From contig NZ_CP116808.1 in assembly GCF_028464065.1 (NCBI RefSeq), forward strand, positions 496,001 to 560,000: a stretch of 64,000 bases of DNA, given 5' to 3'. A program made the position numbers and the translations under genes. A model generated the notes under the pieces. That model was not told the DNA's origin, made no database searches, and saw only the letters and a program-made list of their open reading frames with translations. This document shows positions 51,908 through 58,858 of this stretch, in pieces (position 1 is the stretch's first letter; every line of letters begins with the position of its first letter). The DNA comes from Saprospira sp. CCB-QB6. Its GTDB lineage: Bacteria > Bacteroidota > Bacteroidia > Chitinophagales > Saprospiraceae.

Positions 51908-53404
51908 ATGCTTTACATGAATTGGATTGCACGCAGCTTAGTCGCCTTTTCCTTGCTTTGTTTTGCGCAAGGAGTTTGGGCCCAAAAAGGCTATGACATC
52001 AAAGTAAAATTAAAAGATTATAAGAACGATACTTGTATTTTGGGTTATCGTTTGGGAGACAAAACTTATGTAAAAGATACGGCCATTGGCCGCAACGATC
52101 AGGGTTATTTTGAGTTTAAAAAAGATACGCTTTTAGAAAAAGGGGTGTATTTGATTTTGACCAAGCCGACCAATAGTTATTTTGAATTCTTGGTCCCTTC
52201 TGATGAAGAGCAGAAATTGACGATAGAAACCAATGATGAGGGGGGAAACTGGGTTAAAAACTTAAAGATTAAAGGCTCTGAGGATAATACGGCCTTTGTA
52301 GATTATCTACATTTTTTGTCTAAGCAGGCCGAAAAGAATAGAGATATGCAAACTCGCTTGCAAGCACTGCAAAAAGAGTTGGATGAAATGCAGGGCCAAG
52401 GGCCAAAAAAGGCAAAATTACAGGCGGAGAAAGAAGAGCTAGAACAAAAAATGAAAACGCTCAATGGCGAAGTGACGGCTTATCAGGAAAAAATGATTAA
52501 GGAGCGCCCCAACTACTTATCGACCAAGTTAATTTTGGCTTCTCGTCAACCCGAAGTGCCCGAATCTATTGCAGGCGATCGCACCCAAGCTTATTATTAT
52601 TTCAAGAAACATTATTGGGATGATTTTGACTTTGGTGATATGCGTTTGATTCGCACACCTGTATTTCAGCAAAAACTAGATTTTTACTGTGATAAATTAA
52701 CAGTGCAAGATCCTGACTCTGTAAATGCTTCTGTTGATTTTATTTTGGGCAATATTATTAAAGCTGGCGACAAAGATATGTATCAATTTGCGGCTGCGCA
52801 TTTGCTCAATCGCTACGCCAATAGCAAAGTAATTTGCATGGATAATGTTTATTATCATATTGGTAGCAAATATTATTGTGGGGCTGAAAAACCTGAGTGG
52901 GTAGATCAAGAGCAATTGGAGAAAATTTGTGAGAATGTAGAAGATTTGCGTTATAGCCTTTGTGGAGAAAAAGCGCAGGATATTAAACTCACAAATATTA
53001 AAACGGGCTTGCCCGTTAGCCTTTATGGTTTGAAAAAGCGTTTTGTAGCCGTTTATTTCTGGGATCCTAGCTGTGGGAATTGTAGCAAAAACTCTAAGAA
53101 ATTGGTCCCCGTTTATGAAAAATGGAAAGACAAAGGCTTTGAAATTTATGGGATTTGCAGCAAAAACATTGATGATGTAGATGCTTGTAAGAAAAAGATC
53201 AAAGAATTGGGCATGAACTGGATCAACACCAGCGATAAAGCTTATCCTTTGGCCTTGACCAAAAAACTTTATAATGTAAAAGTGAATCCTTTTGTCTATT
53301 TGTTGGACCAAGAAAAAAATATCTTGTACAAACGCTTAGATCCCGAGCAAATTGATCAAATTTTGACTCGTGCAGCAGAAGAAGACGCCAAAGAGAAAGG
53401 ATAA
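51908..53404 (+). CDS. DUF4369-type exported protein with thioredoxin-like C-terminus
   Basis: A 498-residue exported protein (signal peptide ending GVWAQ, using the ATG at 51908; a further ATG lies at 51917, and the frame extends upstream only to a TTG). Order: a DUF4369-like N-terminal beta domain (GYDIKVKLKDYKNDTCILGY), a coiled coil (MQTRLQALQKELDEMQG region), a helical middle, and a TlpA-type thioredoxin domain with FWDPSCGNCSKNSKKLVPVY, where both cysteines of CGNC are kept. Such Bacteroidota proteins are thought to be periplasmic thiol-disulfide enzymes; the partner is unknown. Confidence 0.85.
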   Translation: MLYMNWIARSLVAFSLLCFAQGVWAQKGYDIKVKLKDYKNDTCILGYRLGDKTYVKDTAIGRNDQGYFEFKKDTLLEKGVYLILTKPTNSYFEFLVPSDEEQKLTIETNDEGGNWVKNLKIKGSEDNTAFVDYLHFLSKQAEKNRDMQTRLQALQKELDEMQGQGPKKAKLQAEKEELEQKMKTLNGEVTAYQEKMIKERPNYLSTKLILASRQPEVPESIAGDRTQAYYYFKKHYWDDFDFGDMRLIRTPVFQQKLDFYCDKLTVQDPDSVNASVDFILGNIIKAGDKDMYQFAAAHLLNRYANSKVICMDNVYYHIGSKYYCGAEKPEWVDQEQLEKICENVEDLRYSLCGEKAQDIKLTNIKTGLPVSLYGLKKRFVAVYFWDPSCGNCSKNSKKLVPVYEKWKDKGFEIYGICSKNIDDVDACKKKIKELGMNWINTSDKAYPLALTKKLYNVKVNPFVYLLDQEKNILYKRLDPEQIDQILTRAAEEDAKEKG

Positions 53405-53409
53405 TTTTC

Positions 53410-53438
53410 TCCCCTTTCAATTAGCGGCTTTCAATTAG
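53410..53438 (+). repeat. 29-nt direct repeat, left copy
   Basis: This 29-nt stretch recurs identically at 55182-55210. It contains an internal pair of CTTTCAATTAG units separated by CGG. The two copies bracket the two-gene cassette at 53561-54878 and one hairpin module. Confidence 0.85.
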
Positions 53439-53439
53439 C

Positions 53440-53482
53440 AAGCGGCAGAAAAATCAGATCGATTTTTCTGCCGCTTTTTTTG
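53440..53482 (+). terminator. Terminator of the DUF4369-type gene
   Basis: Fifteen-base perfect stem AGCGGCAGAAAAATC against GATTTTTCTGCCGCT, loop AGATC-type, followed by T7. It lies just right of the left 29-nt repeat. Confidence 0.9.
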
Positions 53483-53506
53483 TCTAAAAAATTATTGCTC
53501 AGTCTA

Positions 53507-53537
53507 TTGACATTAGTATTTTTTAGTTTTAACTTTA
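53507..53537 (+). promoter_or_regulatory. Putative promoter of the two-gene cassette
   Basis: TTGA (53507-53510), 19 bp, TAACTTTA (53530-53537): a near match to TTG and TAnnTTTG, 23 bp before the ATG at 53561. It lies in an AT-rich stretch. Confidence 0.6.
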
Positions 53538-53560
53538 AAAACAACAAAAAATATAGCCCC

Positions 53561-54004
53561 ATGATGAGTCTCCAACAAAAAATGCAGGATTATAAATTAA
53601 CTAAGAAAATGCTCAAGGCTTTTTACGGCATTTCTTATCCCACTTTGCGCAAACGCTTGCGCGCTGCGGGTTTGGAGCATTTTATTGGCCGCAGAAAATT
53701 TCTCTTTGCAGAGTTTCTCCTCATTTTTAAAGCTTTGGGCCAACCCACAGCCATTTTGGAAGAGCTGGCAGAACTAGCACTCATTTATGAGCAACTCATT
53801 AGCTTGGGCTTATTAAAAGGGCAGTCGCAAAAAGATTTGCCACAAAAGCAGTTGGATCAACAGCCAACTATCAAATTGATGGCTATCAAACGGCCTGTAG
53901 ATCTATTGAACCACTTTTTAAGCAACTATTATCAAGTTTTGCTCAAAGGCTGGGACTTATTATATGGCCCAACAGAAAAAAAATATTTTAAACAAATTGC
54001 CTAA
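53561..54004 (+). CDS. Putative HTH-like protein, first gene of an orphan pair
   Basis: A 147-residue protein with no signal peptide. I start at the ATG pair at 53561; the frame stays open to a TTG inside the terminator, which is not credible. The N-terminal third (YKLTKKMLKAFYGISYPTLRKRLRAAGLEHF) looks like a helix-turn-helix; the rest is helical (AILEELAELALIYEQLISLG). A DNA-binding role is inferred only. The next gene starts 1 nt after its stop, so they are one operon. The pair is bracketed by 29-nt direct repeats. Confidence 0.65.
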   Translation: MMSLQQKMQDYKLTKKMLKAFYGISYPTLRKRLRAAGLEHFIGRRKFLFAEFLLIFKALGQPTAILEELAELALIYEQLISLGLLKGQSQKDLPQKQLDQQPTIKLMAIKRPVDLLNHFLSNYYQVLLKGWDLLYGPTEKKYFKQIA

Positions 54005-54005
54005 A

Positions 54006-54878
54006 ATGAGCCTGCATACATACTATAAGCTTAGCGAAGAACTAAGTCTCCACTTTTTGGGCCTAGAAGAGCTGAATAATACAGACTTAGCCCCAAAAGA
54101 TAAGTATCGTCTCCATTTTGAGGTGCTGTTTCCAAAATTTGATATTAGAGATCCTTATTATGTCGAACTATGGCGGCTAGATGCCTTTTTTAAGACTCAG
54201 CTCGAAAATATTCCGCCTGAAAAAAATCTATCTTTTGATAAGCGCAATAAACATTATATCTACTTGACCAAGGAGGCTTTGTCTCTGGAGTTAATCGAGC
54301 TACTCATCCAATATTTGCTTGAAAAAATAAGCCGTTCTCTTCCAAGTGTTTTTTTGCCCCAAGAATTAGAAGCAGAATACCTTTATCAAAGTCAACAAAA
54401 GATAAGCTTATACACTCCTGAAATGTTTTTTGAGCAGCGAAACTTCTCTGTGAGAATTGATACCTTTATGAAATATGATGAGGAATGCCTAGAAAATTAT
54501 GCTTACCAAATTATGCGTGACTATATGGACCGAAGAGAGGCCGATGCAGAAATTCTAAGTATAGAAGATGCCCCCAATAATCCCGAAATAAAAAATATTA
54601 GCGCTAGAGTACGCTTTCTGCTAAGAAAACAACCTTCTTTTATCCTTAAGTTCAGTTTTTATCCTGAGCAAACTGCTTTAAGCAGCCAAGAAGACTTAAT
54701 CCTTCCCTTAACAATTAGTCCCCAACTCTTTCAGCTTAAAAAATTTATTCTAGGCAAAGCCTTTAATCAAGAAGAAATTAGCCATTGTCTAAGTCAAATC
54801 GTTAGAAATGGTACAGAAGCAATTCCTTCCGAAATTTATGGAGAAAGTCTAGAAGGCTTCTTTGATATAGAATATTAG
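54006..54878 (+). CDS. Protein of unknown function, second gene of the orphan pair
   Basis: A 290-residue cytosolic protein, acidic and leucine-rich with no recognisable domain. Stretches such as MSLHTYYKLSEELSLHFLGL, YVELWRLDAFFKTQLENI and AYQIMRDYMDRREADAEIL suggest mixed helix and sheet. I use the ATG at 54006, one base after the preceding stop; an ATG at 53964 would overlap. The upstream partner may be its regulator. The neighbourhood to the right is hairpin-rich, non-coding DNA. What it does cannot be read from the sequence. Confidence 0.68.
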   Translation: MSLHTYYKLSEELSLHFLGLEELNNTDLAPKDKYRLHFEVLFPKFDIRDPYYVELWRLDAFFKTQLENIPPEKNLSFDKRNKHYIYLTKEALSLELIELLIQYLLEKISRSLPSVFLPQELEAEYLYQSQQKISLYTPEMFFEQRNFSVRIDTFMKYDEECLENYAYQIMRDYMDRREADAEILSIEDAPNNPEIKNISARVRFLLRKQPSFILKFSFYPEQTALSSQEDLILPLTISPQLFQLKKFILGKAFNQEEISHCLSQIVRNGTEAIPSEIYGESLEGFFDIEY

Positions 54879-54973
54879 TGAGCTGACAAAAAAACTTAGC
54901 TAGGTGCTTGTCCCTAGGCGATGAAAAGATTTTTAACTACATTTTTTTTCTGCTGAGAAAAAACTGCAGTGTT

Positions 54974-55181
54974 CTGTAGGTTAAAACCTACAGCAAGAGT
55001 ACAAAAACAGCATAAAAAAAGTAGCCGAGGATTAAAATCCTCAGCTACAATCAAGGTTTTTTATGGGCCGATGGTTTTAACCTTCGGCTCATTTTATTGG
55101 ATGTAGAATGGTCTCTTTTTTTGCTGTGGGTTTTAACCCACTGGTCCTAAAAAAACAACAGCAAAACTGCCGAAGAAAAAA
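54974..55181. repeat. 208-nt hairpin module A
   Basis: Contains four hairpins: CTGTAGGTTAAAACCTACAG (54974), GCCGAGGATTAAAATCCTC (55024), GCCGATGGTTTTAACCTTCG (55067) and GCTGTGGGTTTTAACCCA (55123). Stems differ but each loop is TTAAAA or its complement TTTTAA. The whole module recurs at 55391-55598 with the same length. The right 29-nt repeat begins immediately after it. Confidence 0.82.
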
Positions 55182-55210
55182 TCCCCTTTCAATTAGCGGC
55201 TTTCAATTAG
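55182..55210 (+). repeat. 29-nt direct repeat, right copy
   Basis: Identical to 53410-53438, in the same orientation. The 1.74 kb between the copies holds the two-gene cassette and hairpin module A. Confidence 0.85.
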
Positions 55211-55237
55211 TAATTAGGGCAAAAAAACTGCTATGGT

Positions 55238-55307
55238 CTGTAGGTTGAAACCTACAGCCATGCAACAAAAAGGCATTGCATTAAAAATGGAGGCTTAAAA
55301 GCCTCCA
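55238..55307. repeat. Two further hairpins between modules A and B
   Basis: CTGTAGGTTGAAACCTACAG at 55238-55257 has a TTGAAA loop, and TGGAGGCTTAAAAGCCTCCA at 55288-55307 a TTAAAA loop. They use new stems with the same core as the module hairpins. 55308-55390 shows nothing recognisable. Confidence 0.78.
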
Positions 55308-55390
55308 TAAAAAACAAGGGCAGAAATTTCTCTTGGGAAAAAATGGATAAATCTGATGAATAATTTTTAGGGTGAAAAAAATAATTGGAC

Positions 55391-55598
55391 CTGTAGGTTA
55401 AAACCTACAGCAACCGCTGCAAAACAGCATAAAAAAAGTAGCCGAGGATTAAAATCCTCAGCTACAATCAATATTTTTTATGCGCCGATGGTTTTAACCT
55501 TCGGCTCATTTTATTGGATGTAGAATGGTCTCTTTTTTTGCTGTGGGTTTTAACCCAGAGGTCCTAAAAAAACAACAGCAAAACTGCCGAAGAAAAAA
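55391..55598. repeat. 208-nt hairpin module B
   Basis: Direct repeat of module A, offset 417 nt. The four hairpins are essentially unchanged, while the loosely conserved linker after the first hairpin differs most, so the structured parts are the better preserved. Confidence 0.82.
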
Positions 55599-55623
55599 GC
55601 CCAAAGAAAAAAAATGGATGAGC

Positions 55624-55758
55624 GGCTGAGGGATAGAAAGTGGTGCGGCGCAGCCGCAGACCAAAGTTTTTGAGCGCAGCGAAAAAACTGCAGGGCCGAG
55701 CAGACCTGCGAGCCACGACATAGCCCGACCCAAGGCCGTAGGCCGAAGGGGCAGCCCC
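55624..55758 (+). repeat. GC-rich modular intergenic element, copy 20 (forward)
   Basis: GGCTGAGGGATAGAAAGTGG, a TGCGGCGCAGCCGCA hairpin, GACC, an AGTTTTT..AAAAACT hairpin, GGGCCGAGCAGACCTGCGAG, ACATAGCCCGACC, GGCCGTAGGCC and GGGGCAGCCCC plus A7. It ends 10 bp from the stop of the minus-strand glycosyltransferase. Confidence 0.84.
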
Positions 55759-55767
55759 AAAAAAATT

Positions 55768-56907
55768 TTATAGGTCCAGTTCTTTAAAGGTTTTTACTTT
55801 TTTGGCAAAATGCAGCCAGACAATACTTTTGCGCAAATAGCCCGTGCTATTAAACTGAGGTTTTTTGTTATAGGCATAAGCAGAGAGGCGTTCTTTGATC
55901 TCTGCTCTTTTTTTCCAGTGTTTTGGAAAGGCAAAGAAAAAATGCCAATGTGCTTTCACGATAGCGCCAATACTCCCCCATTTTCCTTCTTTCATAAAGC
56001 GAATGGCGGCCAAAGCATCCAATAAAAGTCGCCAGTATAAAAGGAGGAAGAGGCCCAAGCCCCCCTCTTTATTTTTGAGTAGGCAAACCAAACTGTTTCT
56101 AAAATTGAGATAATCTTTGCGGGGGTTATACATTGGGAGGGTTCCGCCGCCTACATGCCAAACTTTGGCCTTGGGACAAACATAAATTTGATAATTGCCT
56201 CTTTTTAATCGCCAACAAAGATCTATTTCTTCCATGTGTGCAAAAAAATCGGCATCTAATCCGCCAAACTGATGATAAAGTTGGCTACGAATGCAAAGTG
56301 CGGCTCCAGAAGCCCAAAAAATTTCTTCGGTTTGATCGTATTGCCCTTTATCTTCTTCTAATTCGGAAAAAATTCGTCCGCGACAAAAGGGATAGCCCCA
56401 ATGGTCCATCCAACCGCCTGCTGCGCCAGCATGTTCAAATAAATTGCGCTGGGCTTCCATTAAAATTTTTGGTTGGGCGGCTGCTCGTTGGGGCGATTTT
56501 TCTAGGCAATGAATGAGGGGTTCAATCCAATCGGGACTAACTTCTACATCAGAATTGAGCAGCACATAATAATCTGCATGTTGCAATTGGGCCAAGCCTC
56601 GATTATAGCCTTCTGCAAAACCATAATTTTCGGGCAAGTCAATATAATAGCGTGGAATTTTTCTATCTGCAGATTGTGCGGGGGGCAAAGGTTGGTCGGC
56701 CGTGGCCATAAAGCGTTCAAAGCCCCATTTTTTTAGCCGATCAATAGAATCATCTGTAGAGCCGTTGTCAATGACAAAAAGTTGGGTATTTGCGTAAGTC
56801 GTTTGCAAAACCGAGGGCAAAAAACGCTCAAGATAATCGGCTCCATTATAGTTGAGTATGGCGATAGCCACCAGCGGCGCTTGGGCTGCTACTTTAGAAG
56901 TAGGCAT
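55768..56907 (-). CDS. Family 2 glycosyltransferase
   Basis: A 379-residue GT-A fold enzyme that transfers a sugar from a nucleotide donor. N-terminal VAIAILNYNGADYLERFLPS, DNGSTDDS, ENYGFAEGYNRG, the metal-binding YVLLNSDVEVS and FAHMEEIDLCWRLKRGNY (catalytic ED-type region) are typical of GT2, close to rhamnosyltransferase-like members. The C-terminal 100 residues include hydrophobic helices (LGLFLLLYWRLLLDALAAIR), so it probably sits at the inner membrane. Acceptor unknown. It is last in an SH3-ribF-GT2 run, 12 nt after ribF. Confidence 0.92.
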   Translation of the reverse strand: MPTSKVAAQAPLVAIAILNYNGADYLERFLPSVLQTTYANTQLFVIDNGSTDDSIDRLKKWGFERFMATADQPLPPAQSADRKIPRYYIDLPENYGFAEGYNRGLAQLQHADYYVLLNSDVEVSPDWIEPLIHCLEKSPQRAAAQPKILMEAQRNLFEHAGAAGGWMDHWGYPFCRGRIFSELEEDKGQYDQTEEIFWASGAALCIRSQLYHQFGGLDADFFAHMEEIDLCWRLKRGNYQIYVCPKAKVWHVGGGTLPMYNPRKDYLNFRNSLVCLLKNKEGGLGLFLLLYWRLLLDALAAIRFMKEGKWGSIGAIVKAHWHFFFAFPKHWKKRAEIKERLSAYAYNKKPQFNSTGYLRKSIVWLHFAKKVKTFKELDL

Positions 56908-56919
56908 TTTTATTAAAAT

Positions 56920-57867
56920 TTATTGGTGGGCAAAAAAAGCGAGGCTATCTAGGCGATCTTGCGCCAATTGTGCCGAAAGTTGGTCCAAATTTTCAAAGCG
57001 AACATCCGCTCTTAAATATTTGAGCATTTCTACTTTGAGTTCTTGGCCATAAAGGTCCCCTTCAAAATCAAAAATGTTAATTTCGAGTGTAATATTTGGT
57101 TCATTTTCCAAAGTGGGGCGCGGCCCTCTATACAACATGCCCTGTTTTTTTTCGCCATTGGGCAAAATAACTTGCGCCACATAAATACCTTCTGGCGGCA
57201 AGAGCTTATAGGGATTCTCTACGGCAATATTGGCGGTGGGGAAACCTAGTTTTCGGCCTAGTTGCAAACCTTGCACTACTTTTCCGCCAAAACTATACGG
57301 CCGCCCCAATAATTGTTGGGCCAACATAATTTTGCCTTCAGAAATTGCTCTGCGAATTTTAGTCGAGCTCACGGCAATCTCATCCACTTCCTTTTTATCA
57401 AACTCTTTGAGTTCAAAACTGCGGCTTTTTTGTGCCTCTCTTAAAAAATGAATATCACCAGCGCGCCCTTTGCCAAACTTATGGTCATAACCAATGGCAA
57501 TGCAAGCGGGCTGAAAATAATGCAAGAGAAATTGGTCCAAATAATCTGCTGGACTCAAAGAAGAAAAGGCTTCGGTAAAAGGCACCACCACCAAATGAGA
57601 AATGCCCGCCTGTTCCAAAATTTCGGCTTTTTCTTCCAAACTCGTCAACAAACGCAAGCTGGTCGGTTCGCCTCTTTTTTGGGCCAAAACAATTCGTGGA
57701 TGCGGATCAAAAGTTAATAAAACAGTTTCTCCATCTCGCTCTTTAGCCAGTTGGACCAACTGCTTAATAATATGTTGATGCCCCAAATGTACTCCATCAA
57801 AAGAGCCCATGCTCAGCACTGCCCGCTTAAATTTGGGCAAAGCTTCTAGTTGGCGATAAATTTTCAT
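56920..57867 (-). CDS. ribF: Bifunctional riboflavin kinase / FAD synthetase
   Basis: A 315-residue RibF that phosphorylates riboflavin to FMN and adenylates FMN to FAD. The N-terminal nucleotidyltransferase domain shows SMGSFDGVHLGHQHII and LTFDPHPRIV; the C-terminal kinase domain has GRPYSFGGKVVQGLQLGRKL with GFPTANI and PPEGIYVAQV. Length is standard. It overlaps the operon, 6 nt after the SH3 gene and 12 nt before the glycosyltransferase. Confidence 0.96.
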   Translation of the reverse strand: MKIYRQLEALPKFKRAVLSMGSFDGVHLGHQHIIKQLVQLAKERDGETVLLTFDPHPRIVLAQKRGEPTSLRLLTSLEEKAEILEQAGISHLVVVPFTEAFSSLSPADYLDQFLLHYFQPACIAIGYDHKFGKGRAGDIHFLREAQKSRSFELKEFDKKEVDEIAVSSTKIRRAISEGKIMLAQQLLGRPYSFGGKVVQGLQLGRKLGFPTANIAVENPYKLLPPEGIYVAQVILPNGEKKQGMLYRGPRPTLENEPNITLEINIFDFEGDLYGQELKVEMLKYLRADVRFENLDQLSAQLAQDRLDSLAFFAHQ

Positions 57868-57873
57868 CTAAAA

Positions 57874-58476
57874 TTACTGTTCTGTTTCGCTATTGCTATT
57901 CTCTGCTTCCTCTTCCACCACAGGCTCCGGCCGAGGCGCAGGTTTATTTTTGCGGTAAGGACGAATACCTGCACCATAAACCCAACCTTCACGGCCATTT
58001 TTATCGCGCACTTTCACCCAAGGCTCTCGCGTAAATTCATCAACAGAAACTCTAAGGCCCTGTTCAAAATCCGTTACCTTATTCAAAGAAATCAATTCTT
58101 CGCCATGCGGCAAAATCCGAATCAATGTGCTATCCAAATAAGGGCCCGTCCGAAACTTTAAACTATCTAAAACCACATAATATTTAACCGCCGCCGCCTG
58201 AGGAGCAGCAGGCTGTAGCACCGCCGCACTATCCACCGCAACCACTTCTGGAGACGGAAGCTCTTCCGTTCGGCTACATCTAGACACCCCATACAATAAA
58301 AGCGAACCGATTAACAAACCACCGCTCACCAACTCAATGGGGCGCAAAACAGCCAACAAACCCTTTTTTTCTTTTGGGGCTTCCTCCAAATTTAACTTTA
58401 TTTGTTTTTGTTGTTGTTTTTTGGCCTCTTCCTGGGCTCTTTTTCTTTCCCTTCTTTTCCGAGAGCTTTCTGACAT
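57874..58476 (-). CDS. Membrane-anchored SH3-domain protein
   Basis: A 200-residue protein with a basic coiled N-terminus (RKRRERKRAQEEAKKQQQKQ), one transmembrane helix (about residues 48-66) and a bacterial SH3-like domain (YYVVLDSLKFRTGPYLDS, EPWVKVRDKNGREGWVYGAG) followed by a Pro/Glu-rich tail. SH3b domains bind cell-wall peptides or partner proteins; the target is unknown. It heads the SH3-ribF-GT2 operon. Confidence 0.85.
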   Translation of the reverse strand: MSESSRKRRERKRAQEEAKKQQQKQIKLNLEEAPKEKKGLLAVLRPIELVSGGLLIGSLLLYGVSRCSRTEELPSPEVVAVDSAAVLQPAAPQAAAVKYYVVLDSLKFRTGPYLDSTLIRILPHGEELISLNKVTDFEQGLRVSVDEFTREPWVKVRDKNGREGWVYGAGIRPYRKNKPAPRPEPVVEEEAENSNSETEQ

Positions 58477-58511
58477 ATTCTCCGCAATTTTATAACGACT
58501 TCTAGTTTTTT

Positions 58512-58647
58512 GGGGCTTCCCCTTCGGCCCTTTGGGCCTCGGGTCGGGCTGTTTCGGGGCTCGCTATTCGCTCGGCCCTGCAGTTTTTTCGCTTTGCTCA
58601 AAAACTTGGGTCTGCGGCTGCGCCGCCCCCCTGTCCATCCCTAAGCC
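58512..58647 (-). repeat. GC-rich modular intergenic element, copy 21 (reverse)
   Basis: TTGGGGCTTCCCCTTCGGCC, GGGTCGGGCTGTTTCGGGGC, CTCGCTATTCGCTCGGCCC, a CAGTTTTTTCGC-type hairpin, GGTCTGCGGCTGCGCCGCC and TCCATCCCTAAGCC. Its first end is 36 bp from the SH3 start. 58648-58801 shows a GCGGGCGCTGCGCGCCC hairpin and no gene. Confidence 0.8.
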
Positions 58648-58801
58648 GATGCGGGCGCTGCGCGCCCTGTCCACCGCAATCTGGACCTGCGCCAAATTTA
58701 CAAAAAAGATAGAGCTATTCAGAAATTTATTTAATAATGGCCCAAGCAAAAAAATGAGCATAACAGCCAACTAATTCTAAAATTGAAAGAATAAAATGGA
58801 C

Positions 58802-58836
58802 AAAAAAACCGCTTACTGAAAATTCAGTAAGCGGTT
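58802..58836 (-). terminator. TonB-dependent receptor terminator
   Basis: AACCGCTTACTGAA pairs with TTCAGTAAGCGGTT; on the minus strand it is followed by T7. Confidence 0.88.
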
Positions 58837-58858
58837 CGCATCTTCTGCTAAAATCTAT

